Assembly: GCA_013180625.2 (NCBI GenBank)
Contig: SNVD02001362.1
Span: 1-64,000, forward strand
Source of the DNA: Boswellia sacra
Taxonomy: Eukaryota > Streptophyta > Magnoliopsida > Sapindales > Burseraceae
Direction of reading: 5' to 3'
DNA: 64,000 nt
Within the stretch, counting starts at the first letter, position 1. The number at the start of each line of letters is the position of its first letter. Position numbers and translations under genes: made by a program. Below the pieces are notes generated by a model. The model saw only the letters and a program-made list of their open reading frames with translations, ran no database searches and had not been told where the DNA came from. Of this stretch, positions 12,132-22,341 are shown in pieces.

Positions 12132-12380
12132 TTGAATTATCAAATGACAAGTTCAATATAACAGTAATCATTATATAACATAACTCTTAGTCACCATAGA
12201 TTGCATATAGATGCCAGATCATTTTCTCGATGATTTGACATCGATGGAGACGTCTTAATCAATGTATTCTTCCTTGTTTCATTTCTTATCACAAAAAAAA
12301 TATATATATATATATATAATCAATAAAATCATTTTCGTCAATTATTTAATGCTATTAGTAAAATGTGTAGTGTTATTAAA

Positions 12381-12621
12381 GGGGAAGCTATGGTAGAGTT
12401 GATGTACTATACATTATTTTTTTAAATTGTGTAAAATTTATAAATATATGTGTAAAAATTATAAATGAATATATAAAAGTTGAAAAATTATAAATGTTTA
12501 TATAAAAATTATAAATACACTTTATAAATACTCATTTATAACTTTTATACATGTATTTAGAACTTTTACATAATTTGACAAAATTGATGTACGGTACATC
12601 AATTATACTGTAGCATGACCC
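12381..12621. mobile_element. Candidate MITE
   Basis: A 240-bp AT-rich block with partly complementary ends. The left end runs ggggaagctatggtagagtt then gatgtac; the right end in reverse complement runs gggtcatgctacagtataat then tgatgtac. Inside, ataaaaattataaat-type units repeat. The flanks share ttatta, a weak target-site candidate. It is similar at one end to the 4012-4230 candidate. Confidence 0.45.
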
Positions 12622-14950
12622 ATTATTATGTGACCCTCAATATGATAGAAACTACATCATACATTACATGACGTTGCTACAGTAACATATCCCCTCAAAA
12701 TATGATCAAAACTATGTCATATATTACATAATATTTTTAATAAAACGTAAATATGTATATTCTAATAAAACCACAACGTAAATGTATATTATACGTATAT
12801 TTTACTAAAACTATTGCATCGTAAGGATTAATATATAATTATAATATTCTTTTGATTTCGTTGTATAATTTATAGTTGATTTGAGATTGAGATGTGCTAA
12901 CCTTTTGGCTGTTAGGATACATTTGACTTAGTACAAGTAATTTTATTATGATGATGATGATGATGATGATTTCTAACTCATTTTGGATTAGAATGCACAA
13001 CATTTGATCCTCCTTTCTGTTTTGCGTTTATTTTGGGTTTTGTAATATTTATATATGCTTTAATTAACTCTTGAGACTTATAATAATATCAAATTTACCA
13101 CATTTATACCCGCTTGAGTTCCGTGAAAATTAGTAACACCCCTTTCCTTCCTTTCTTCTTCTTGTTACTTTGGGCTTTTTTTTCCCCCTTGAGTTCCTCT
13201 ACAAATTACAAAGACCAAATCTTTCACGTATTTGCTCTTTAGAAAGGAGATCTGAAAGAAAGCAATTATTTGACTAGGAACTACCCGTTCAACCTTGTAT
13301 CATCTGCTGGAAGTCTGCAACCAAATTAATGAAAACATTAGAGCTTAAATCTCCAAGCAACAACAAAATTTACATACTCAGGTTTTTCTTCGTATTTCAA
13401 AAAGTAAAATGAGTGTTGCCATCAAAATGAATGGCTGTTTTTTTTCTTAAAAAAAAAATTAGCAGTCATAAATTCTTAGACTGTACACTAAGTGGAGAAA
13501 AAATAGCTAGATTCTAGGACAATTCCTTCGTTTTGGCCCAAAAGGAAATATATATATTTTTTAATTCTCGCTCTCATAGAACAATAACATTAACAGAGAC
13601 TCTATCTAATTTCTTTAGATCAAAAGTAGCTAGATTTCGAATATTCAAAAATATCCTAGTTTTGATTTTCTAACTTGCGGATCATACTTTCTCTGTCATA
13701 ATTCTTATGGTCTAATTAAAGTCAAAAGATATCAATTTTTTGGTTCTATATTTAATAGATAATGAATAATAGGAACTAAAAAGCTCGCTTTCTGTGAACT
13801 GTAAATTAACCCAAGAGTAATAACTTCTATTTCCGACAAGTTCCACGAAAATTTTTGGTCTTCCTTCTGACCTTCTAAAAAAAATCGACAAAATACTAAA
13901 ACATTTATATAACTTTGCATAAAAGTTGATATAAAACGGCTTTTTCTGCAAATTCCAACCACATTAATAGGTGGGATGAACAATGTTTTCCAAACTCACC
14001 GTCGTGGTTGAATTGCCACTAATACGTACTTTAAGATGTATTTTATCATATATTTTTCTGTATTTCATCATTATATATTTTGTTTAAAAATTATCATTGT
14101 CATCATTATTTTGTGATTATTTTGGAAAGGAGCAATGTACAATATTATTATTTTGTGATCGATCCTAGGCTACGATATTTTGAAACTACAGAAGATCCAC
14201 TATACATGAATGCTTATGATGTTTATATATCCTTTTTTATTACTATACACAAATGCTTATGAAATTGATATATCCTTTTGAATTTATATAATCTTTTGTA
14301 GGATATACACAAAATTGCTTAATTTAGTTGTGGATTAAAATCTAAATAAAAAATTTGTAATTTTAGTATTATTCATTTTCATTTTCTATAAATAATTATT
14401 ATGTGCATCAAAAGTCCAAAACTTTTAACAATTAATCATAAAAACAAATAATTTCGAGTAAGTGTTATAATTAATTGCTCAATTTAAGAACAACTGGAGG
14501 TAGATGAAAAATAAACTCATCATTACATGAACAAAGCCTTTAACATTTCAAAGAGCCAACTTCACACGATAAGTCCATACCAAAGACATCTTTAAAAGAC
14601 TAGATAATCTAGTACCTATCATTATATTCCAACACATGTTATGGAGACACTCTGCAGTTCTTTGAAACCTTGCCATAGTTCTCCAACATCTGAGCTTTGA
14701 AAAGAGAAAACAAAATCTGATCAGTCTCGATTAAGGTTTCACATATTCCACATCTCATACATGCTTCTCCGGAAACAGCTACCTCCATCCACTTTCAAAA
14801 GTCTGAAAAGGAAAAGGGACAAATGAAAAAAAAAATTGCAATAAATAACAACTCTAGAATATCGAAACTAGCAGAAAATAATTGCATATGTAGTAAAGTT
14901 GATTTAGTGCGTGCAAAATTGGAACAAAAATAGGCCATGGTGTACCTAAC

Positions 14951-17900
14951 TTACCAATTTCTTCTTCCTCTGAATCTTCTAGAAAACCTTCTTGGCTTTG
15001 TCAACTGCTTCCTTTCAACAATTCTTATAAGCCATTGTGGTTTTCTTATGGCAAATACAATGTATCCCATAGATAGACCAATCACCAATCCACATCCATA
15101 ACCCATAAGAGCAACTTTCCAATCAAACCAGCTTGAAGTATTGTCTTCTTCATCAAATGTTGGTGGACCCAACTCATGCTCTTTTGTCTTATCATAGCCA
15201 CATTTTTTGGACAATGGCCATCCACAAAGCTCCAAGTTCCCTTCAAAGGAATCATTTTGAAAGGTATTGAATTGCTTTCCTCCAGGTATAGGTCCAACAA
15301 GTTGATTATATGAAAGGTTTAACACGGAAAGATATGTGAGACTTGTCAACTCCTTGGGAATCTCTCCAATAAGTTTGTTTGAGGAGAGATCTAATGACTC
15401 AAGCTCTGTCAAATTTTCGAGTGAAGATGGAATGTGACCAGTAAACTTATTATGGGAAAAGTTGAGCACTTTGAGAGAAATGAGCTTCCCAATTACTTTG
15501 GGAATCTTTCCTTCAAATAGGTTGTCTGACAAATCAAGGACTGTCAAAATAGTTAACACTCGATCTATTTCTCTTTCGACTCCTTTAATCACCAAAGTCA
15601 TTGAGTAATACTCAGCAATAACATAGATGTAATATCTAATGCCAAACATCGGTTCGTATTGCATATATGCCACATGATCAATATCAAAGGGACTCTGCAT
15701 CATAGCCTTAAAACTATCAAAATACCTTGTTGGCAAATGACCACTAAATCGATTGCTGGAGAGGTCAAGTATTCTCAACTCAGAGAAGGAGAATGTTTCA
15801 TTTGAAAAGCCAATGGGACCATGAAATCTATTAGATCTCAATATAAGAACTTGCAATTTTGGAAGAGAAGCTAACCAATAAGGAAATGTGTCACTAATAT
15901 TATTATTCCCAACATCTAAAACTTCCAGTGAGCTACAATTATCAAAAGAACGGGCTAATGGTCCTTCCAATTGATTGCCGTTAAGATTAAGATATTTGAT
16001 ATCACTTATTGCCAATGATTGAGGGATGTTGCCCTGTAGGTTGTTCATCCGGAGGTCCAAGTGTGAGAGTTGATTATTCTTTCCTAGGCATTGTGGAATT
16101 GTTCCACTTAAGCCATTATTAGACAAGGCAAGATGTTCTATATTGCTCAAATTGCAAAACAATAAAGGAATCTGTCCAGTCAGTTTATTGTTTGAAGCCG
16201 AAAAGAATGCAACCCAAGTTGGTAGAGACAAGAGTTGTCCTTGGGGATTTTCTATTTTTGATGGAGTCTGCTCAAAACTCGTCAGATGATTGCTAGAGAG
16301 ATCCAAATAGTTTAATCTTGGCCAAAATCCCAGCTTCAACAGTGAAATTTGGCCAGAAATTCGGTTATTGGAAAGGTGTAAAACCTCCAAATTTTTTGTG
16401 TTTCTTAACAAAATTGGGAAGTCAGTTAAGTTGCAGGAAGAGCAATGGAATTCGAAAAGGTTGGGCAAAGACAAATTGATAGCAAACGACAATTGGCTGT
16501 TATGTGAAAGGTCTAAAAGCTCCAAGGTTTTTGTGTTCCTTAAAAAAATTGGGAAGTCAGTTAAGTTGCAAGAAGAGCAGTAGAATTTCAAAAGGTTGGG
16601 CAAAGAAAAGTTGGTAGTAAATGACAATTGGCGGTTATGTGAAAGGTCGAGAACTTCGAGGTTTTGCAGCATCGAGAATGTGTCTGGTTCCAGAATGCCA
16701 CTCAAGTTGTTTGATGAAAGGTCGAGCTCAACAAGATCCACAAGTTCAAACTTGGGTCTTGGAATTGGACCTGCGAGTCTATTGTTTTGGAGAGATATAG
16801 ACGGCAGAAATGGTAGAGTAAATAACCAATATGGTATTCTACCAGTAAGAAAATTATGAGAAAAATCGATTTCAATAAGATGCGAAAGACCACTTACTTC
16901 ATAGGGAATGTGACCAGTAAATTGGTTTTTTCTGAAGAGTAACCGACGAAGTTGTGGGAGGCTGAAAACTGATGATGGCAATTGACCACTGAAGTTGTTA
17001 CTTGAAAGTGATAAAACAGTTAGTTTGCTGAGGTTGCCAAAAACATCTGGAAGTTGTCCTGAAAATGCGTTACCGCTCAGTCCTAACATGGTAAGCTCCC
17101 CAAGGTTACATATAGATGTGGGGATTTGACCAGCAAAATCGTTTTGTGATAAGTATAAAGATCTGATTCTTGTGAGATTCCACAGTGATGTTGGAATGGA
17201 CCCTTTGAAGTTGCATTTAAAAAGAAACAACCGGGTTAGGTATTTAAGACCGCCGATTGTTTCTGGTATTTCTCCTGAGAAACTTGTGTGAGAGAGAGCC
17301 AACAATACAAGGGAACAACTCCAGTTAGAGTTTGGTAAATTACCTGTGAGCAAGTTATTGCGAGACAAACGTAGCCGCTGGAGAAAAGGAAGGTGGAAAA
17401 CATCATCTGGAAACCTACCTTGTAGGTAGGAATCTGTAAGGCTAAGAGATATCAAGGAAAAAGACAAATTCACCAAGGAACCGGGGGCAACTGAAGACAA
17501 GTTGACATTGTCAAGATGAAGACATCTTAATTCTGTCAAGTTTTGCAACATCTTACTAAAACTCTCTTGGGGTAGTTGTAGTATGAGTACTTCTAAACTA
17601 TCATTAAAACCATCATAATAATGATAAGAAGAGAGATCAAGTGAAACAAGCTTAGACAGGTGAGAGATCTCAACGGGAATTACGCCCTCGAATCTTGAGT
17701 AAGAAAGATTGAGATGCGTCAGTTCCCTGAACTCACCAAACTTGGATGAGAAATGGGATCCATCGAAAGAATTATGAGCAAGATTGAGCTTCTGAAGATG
17801 ATGGAGCAGGAAGAGGCTGCTGTTGTCCTGGATAGTGCCATAAAGGCAACTGGAACTAAGGTCAAGGCCAATAACATGACCAGTCAAGGTATCACAAGTG

Positions 17901-18154
17901 ACCCCATCCCATGAGCAGCAATCTCTATTCTCCTTCCAGGACTCTGTCTTAGGATAACCACCATAGCAATCATAAGCAGAAAGGGAGTTATTGAAATGGA
18001 GTAAGGCAAAGCTCTCTTCAGGAGAGCAGAGTTTCTTGGCTGGTGGAGGATAAGATAAGTTAAAAGATGATGATGATGATGAAGGAACAGCTTGAAAATG
18101 CCTGAACCAGAACAAGAACAAGAACAAGAGGTGACATAATGACCCAAACATCAT
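14951..18154 (-). CDS. Receptor-like protein, intact (1067 aa)
   Basis: Single-exon LRR receptor-like protein of the Cf-9/RLP12 class, a plasma-membrane receptor without a kinase. Parts: signal peptide (residues 1 to about 23, FLFLFWF), Ser run, N-terminal cap with C43 and CCSWDGVTC at about 79-87, then about 25 or more LRRs. Within them sits the island region (around YYSMTLVIKGVEREID), followed by about four conserved LRRs (DLSDNLFEGKIP ... SLDLSSNKLIGEIP) and the C-terminal cap (NLELCGWPLSKKCG). An acidic stretch (FDEEDNTSSWFDWK), a helix at about 1013-1036 with GLVIGLSMG (GxxxGxxxG, the pattern linked to pairing with the SOBIR1 co-receptor) and a short basic tail of about 30 residues follow. 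Start chosen at MMFGS, identical to the paralogue at 1915. Ligand unknown. Internal 135-bp duplication at 16371-16640. Confidence 0.93.
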   Translation of the reverse strand: MMFGSLCHLLFLFLFWFRHFQAVPSSSSSSFNLSYPPPAKKLCSPEESFALLHFNNSLSAYDCYGGYPKTESWKENRDCCSWDGVTCDTLTGHVIGLDLSSSCLYGTIQDNSSLFLLHHLQKLNLAHNSFDGSHFSSKFGEFRELTHLNLSYSRFEGVIPVEISHLSKLVSLDLSSYHYYDGFNDSLEVLILQLPQESFSKMLQNLTELRCLHLDNVNLSSVAPGSLVNLSFSLISLSLTDSYLQGRFPDDVFHLPFLQRLRLSRNNLLTGNLPNSNWSCSLVLLALSHTSFSGEIPETIGGLKYLTRLFLFKCNFKGSIPTSLWNLTRIRSLYLSQNDFAGQIPTSICNLGELTMLGLSGNAFSGQLPDVFGNLSKLTVLSLSSNNFSGQLPSSVFSLPQLRRLLFRKNQFTGHIPYEVSGLSHLIEIDFSHNFLTGRIPYWLFTLPFLPSISLQNNRLAGPIPRPKFELVDLVELDLSSNNLSGILEPDTFSMLQNLEVLDLSHNRQLSFTTNFSLPNLLKFYCSSCNLTDFPIFLRNTKTLELLDLSHNSQLSFAINLSLPNLFEFHCSSCNLTDFPILLRNTKNLEVLHLSNNRISGQISLLKLGFWPRLNYLDLSSNHLTSFEQTPSKIENPQGQLLSLPTWVAFFSASNNKLTGQIPLLFCNLSNIEHLALSNNGLSGTIPQCLGKNNQLSHLDLRMNNLQGNIPQSLAISDIKYLNLNGNQLEGPLARSFDNCSSLEVLDVGNNNISDTFPYWLASLPKLQVLILRSNRFHGPIGFSNETFSFSELRILDLSSNRFSGHLPTRYFDSFKAMMQSPFDIDHVAYMQYEPMFGIRYYIYVIAEYYSMTLVIKGVEREIDRVLTILTVLDLSDNLFEGKIPKVIGKLISLKVLNFSHNKFTGHIPSSLENLTELESLDLSSNKLIGEIPKELTSLTYLSVLNLSYNQLVGPIPGGKQFNTFQNDSFEGNLELCGWPLSKKCGYDKTKEHELGPPTFDEEDNTSSWFDWKVALMGYGCGLVIGLSMGYIVFAIRKPQWLIRIVERKQLTKPRRFSRRFRGRRNW

Positions 18155-19770
18155 CTCCCTATTTTTACTAGAAACACGGGATAAGGAAAGCTAGCTGCAT
18201 ATGTGTTTGATAATCTCTCATTATGTGTATATATACACACACTGCGAGGTCGATAGACGTCCCCTGTTGAATAAATACAGTTAATCGGCATGAATCACAT
18301 GACCACCACCTTTTCTTTCTTTTGGTCTAAATTTGATTTTGATTCTTCAAATGATAAAGTTTTAGTTTTTTAATATGCAATCATTAACCCCAGTTCAAAA
18401 GCAGATTAAGAAAAAAAGTTAATAAAAGCACTTGTGACGTTTATGTTAACAGATTGAGCCCGTTTTTTATTATTAGTTTCTCATATACTCAATACATATT
18501 TAAGCATTAAACACATGACTCTCCTTGGGCTCCTTCAAAATTGGCAAGGAGAAGAGAAAAACCAAATAAAGGAAATTAAAGCAAAACGAAATGGAGAAAA
18601 GAAGCCATACTATAATCTATCTTAATGATCCAGTTTAGCTTAGATCTACTTTACTTTCATGCCGTTAGTTCATTTTGCCCTCACAATATCTAACCTAATT
18701 ATGGTAAAAACTCTTTTATTTAATTATTATAAATTCACTGCCTAGTTTGATTCTTAATCTTAAAAATCAAATCTTTCTAAATTATCATTTAGTAATTGTA
18801 ATTTATTTATTAATAAGATTATCTATAATCTGTAATGATATTTGTCCTCTAATATACAATCAAACTTTAGTGATTCAAAAATAGTTGTTTCTTTTAAAAC
18901 ATCTATGTATCTTCTAAGTATAGATTGCTTTATATATTTTGAAATCATTCAATTAATATTCAAAGTGGACATCTTAAGCTTTGTGGGTGGGTGTGCGTGT
19001 TTGTATTTTTTTTTTTTTCTAAATTTTAAATTTGTAGAGGACGACACCTAAATGAAACTGAAAATGAACATGAAACTTAAAGAGGGTTCGGGAATTAAAG
19101 AGGGTTTCCTACACGTTTGAACTTCATTGGCCACATCAATGTGACAATACTTTAGTCAGATATAACCGGAGGCTTATCATACACGTCTAGACTTCACATT
19201 TAATCAAAATATAATGTAAAATGAAGTCTCGATCGTGTAGTGTGGTATACTCTGTCAATCAATACTTTAGGGCCTACATGATCTCATGATTCATTCAATA
19301 AATAATTTGTCATGATCTGATCATTTTGGATAAAAATTAGAGAAATATGTCATTACTTTAAAATATAAATTATGATCGAAAAACAATAATATCTTATGCA
19401 TTTAGTGAGATTATTAATTTAGCACATAGGTTCTAATCAGAATTGAAATATTTTATTATTTAAACAAGGTTATTAATTATCAAGGTTTTTTTGTACTATA
19501 GATCAAATAATTAATATTTTAACACTATTCTATACCACTTTCCAAAAGCTATCTTAAGCTTTTTCTGTCTATTAATGTGCCACTATTGTATTATTTATTT
19601 TAGTTGTTTAATTTAATTATAATTTATACATCTCTATTCAAACAATAAAGCATTATAGAGGAGAGTACGCTTTTGGTTTCTTTAGGTCTAAAAGCAGAGT
19701 CATTAATTGGGGATAGTGCACCGTGTAATGAAAGATGAAGAAAAAGTGAGTTCATTGTATGGAAAGTTCC
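16216..19770. repeat. Segmental duplication copy B (partner 1-3850)
   Basis: Carries the intact RLP's 5' two thirds and its upstream flank, paralogous to the left-edge segment. The match includes the start-codon context and the upstream block with aagcattatagaggagagta (about 19648). Confidence 0.85.
16371..16640 (-). repeat. Tandem 135-bp duplication in the RLP (two LRRs)
   Basis: gaaaggtgta (16371), gaaaggtcta (16506) and gaaaggtcga (16641) mark two adjacent 135-bp units (45 residues each). Each encodes a DLSHNxQLSF segment and a CSSCNLTDFP segment. The paralogue at 1-1915 has only one such unit (156-290), so this copy gained two LRRs in frame. Confidence 0.9.
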
Positions 19771-20788
19771 TGGATTTTTCTCCTCCAAAAGTAAAAATTT
19801 TACTTTCTTACAGTATTTTATAATTTCTTTCATTTGATTGCTTATAATAATTTTTTCTATTATTATTTAATTAAGTAACTTACTTTTTTATATGTTATAT
19901 CATATATTTGTGATTGTTAAGATTCTTAATTAAATTAGCAACTGAACAGGATGATGAATAGAGGTTTATATATAATGAATAACTACTACACCGTAAACAA
20001 AGTAAGATGCAAAAGCTTATCCTATAAAATTAATTGCTTGTTTAAATGTGAAATTAGCATATTTTAATCTCATGACAGATGAATATTATATATGATTAGC
20101 TTTAGGAAGTTCGACTAACATGTTTATACATATGTTGACGATATAATTTTTATTGGAAATGATCTAGAAATATTGCATACCGATACAATTAAGAAATTTT
20201 TAATAAATAAAAATTCATTTATAAATTGATTAATGTTCCTAATTAAAAACAAAAATAAAAATTTAAATCATTCCAGTACAAATATTGTAATTTAAATAAA
20301 TTTAGAGAACTCCATGCAATAAGCTACCATGCATAAAATAGAACTTAGTAAAAATTATTACTACATAATTGTATTAACTCAATGTCATCCATGCATATTA
20401 AAGAATGTCTTGCAAAAATAAATAATTAATTAATAAGTAACAATAGTTTTTATATTGAGATAAATATAATTGACATAAAAAAAAACAATTCATTAAATAA
20501 AAAAATAATAACTAAGTTATATTTATACTTTCCAATTATACATAGCACAGATGCATTACCTTAATGATCATCAAATGTTAACTTTAATTTTTAGATAATA
20601 TATAGTTAATTTTATTAACTATTATTTGGATTGAATCGGTTTATGATGGATTTTTATAATAAGATGATCCAATCCATTTAATTCGGTTATCAAAAATTTC
20701 AATCTAATCCAATATGTCAATTAATCAAATCCAATCAAAATTGGATCTGTTTGGATTGGTGGATTGGACTGGATTTTGAACAACCTTA

Positions 20789-20837
<49 letters not shown>

Positions 20838-22065
20838 TTATTTATTTATAAGTGGAATTTATACATAACATTTTTATGGTATATATTCAGGGTCAAGATA
20901 AATAAAATATGGGCCACAAAAACGTGATTAAGTCTGTGAAGCAAAAGAGACTTACATCATAATTCATATCTTAATTCTGCTTAAATGAACAATTAGCATG
21001 CATAAGCGAAGATTAAGTCTAGAGCTTCTAGTCCAGAGGGGATCCATAGCAAGGATAAGGAAGGACTACAAATGCTCCTGCCAATTTCATTTCAAAATAG
21101 GCATTTACTAACTTTTATTTTATCTCTTCTGTTAATCTGTCAAGTAAAAAGAGACTTAACGCCATTTTTTGGACAATAGACGACGAAATACATCATAGAA
21201 TTTACTACAAATTTATATATATATATATATTCAGGTCAAGATTTTAACATAATATGCAGGTCAAGATTGGCAGCGCGAAATAACACATGCACCACAAAAA
21301 CATGAATTAAGGCGAGGAGAGGACTGAAGCAACTCTGACTTGGATTGTAGCACAATGCTTTCAACCCTCAGTTTCCATTCTTTTTTTTTTTTCCTCAACA
21401 TTCAAGCTTACACGTACATCAAAGTCATGTCATTTTGGAATTTATAACAAAATTGATGTAAAAACGATCTGACGTGCCTCACCTTCCCAAAAGTTTTCTA
21501 TCCGATAACAATAATCTTAAAATACATGAATTTGAGAACACTTCTTGCATTTCTTCTTTGTCGTTGAAGTTACAAGCACACTGCATGTGATGAATCAGAT
21601 GATTGAAATGACATGTTTACTCAAAATCTAAAGTGAAATGGAAGTCATTTATGGCATTTGATTACTATCATGTTTGGTCACGCAGTGTGGAATACTCTGT
21701 AAGTAAATAGTCTTGGTCACCATGCATAGACTTCATATAGCTTCAATAACCTTTCCTGTAAAGTCATTGCAGGCAGAGAGTGTGTAACATTTACATGCAA
21801 GCCTTTGTCTACAGTAAAATAAAATTATCATAAAATATAGAGCGGTGGGTGCACAATTGCAGAGAAAATTGCAGCGATGAAAATGGAATAACGTAGAAGA
21901 AATCCAGCAAAAAAGCTTCAGTTCTAAGCTTAGTGTCTTCCCCAACCCAAGAAATTAAATCAAAATCTTTTTCTTTTGTTAATTTTTTTAAGATAGAATT
22001 GTACATTTTGCAGAAACAAAAATCTATTAAGAGAAATATTTTTCTAACATGGAATGTGTACCATA
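18155..22065. other. Intergenic, RLP 5' flank
   Basis: No supportable gene. The near half is the duplicated RLP flank. It also holds a CA run at about 20792-20836, a TA run near 21214, and around 20630-20790 a segment rich in ggattgg/ccaatcc text on both strands that resembles the end of a non-autonomous DNA transposon. Short frames at 18842, 19624 and 21733 have no domain. Confidence 0.6.
20792..20836. repeat. (CA)n microsatellite
   Basis: About twenty uninterrupted ac units, followed by a short tatata and tttattta run. Confidence 0.95.
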
Positions 22066-22070
22066 GCCTT

Positions 22071-22319
22071 TGTTGAGAAGATGCTGGAGAAGTTAGTTAA
22101 TTAGTTAACCAGCAAGTTTCCAAAACAGAATTCAGCTGCTGGTTCAGCTAGAAATCATTCTGTTATACAAAGGTGCCACGTCAGCAATAGTTAGTTAATT
22201 GTTCTGTTACAATTGCTGTATATAAACATTGATCAACGTTGATGTAATTTATTATTATCAAGTGAATAAAATTCAGTTACATTTTCTGTACTTCTCTCTG
22301 TTTTCTCTCTTGTTCAACT
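22071..22319 (+). repeat. 5' LTR of copia element I
   Basis: 249 bp, beginning tgttgagaagatgctggaga and ending cttgttcaact. It ends in CT rather than the usual CA; the end is fixed by the 3' copy and the target duplication. Confidence 0.95.
22174..22226 (+). promoter_or_regulatory. LTR promoter: ACGT bZIP site and TATA box
   Basis: gccacgtcagc at 22175-22185 is an ACGT-core element of the kind bound by plant bZIP factors. About 35 bp downstream is tatataaa (about 22219-22226), a good TATA box. Just after it lies the perfect 12-bp palindrome atcaacgttgat. The same set recurs in the 3' LTR. Factor identity is inference. Confidence 0.55.
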
Positions 22320-22331
22320 TGGTATCAGAGC
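22320..22331 (+). other. Primer-binding site (initiator tRNA-Met)
   Basis: tggtatcagagc directly follows the 5' LTR and is the standard complement to the 3' end of plant initiator tRNA-Met used by copia elements. Confidence 0.9.
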
Positions 22332-22341
22332 CAGCCATCAC

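Larger units (their letters stand above)
11394..14950. other. Intergenic, AT-rich
   Basis: No supportable gene. It holds a CA/TG microsatellite (12063-12131), a candidate MITE (12381-12621), short diverged repeats (about 12640-12670 versus 12702-12735, around gatcaaaactatgtcatat-type text) and a GAT run (about 12947-12971). Minus frames of about 80 codons at 13712-13983 overlap each other and have no recognised domain. Confidence 0.6.

Noticed and set aside
13712..13983. Two overlapping minus frames of about 80 codons
   Set aside because: AT-rich, mutually overlapping, no recognised domain, no supporting signals.
16368..16859. Plus-strand frames inside the intact RLP
   Set aside because: Antisense shadows; their internal repetition just reflects the 135-bp LRR duplication.
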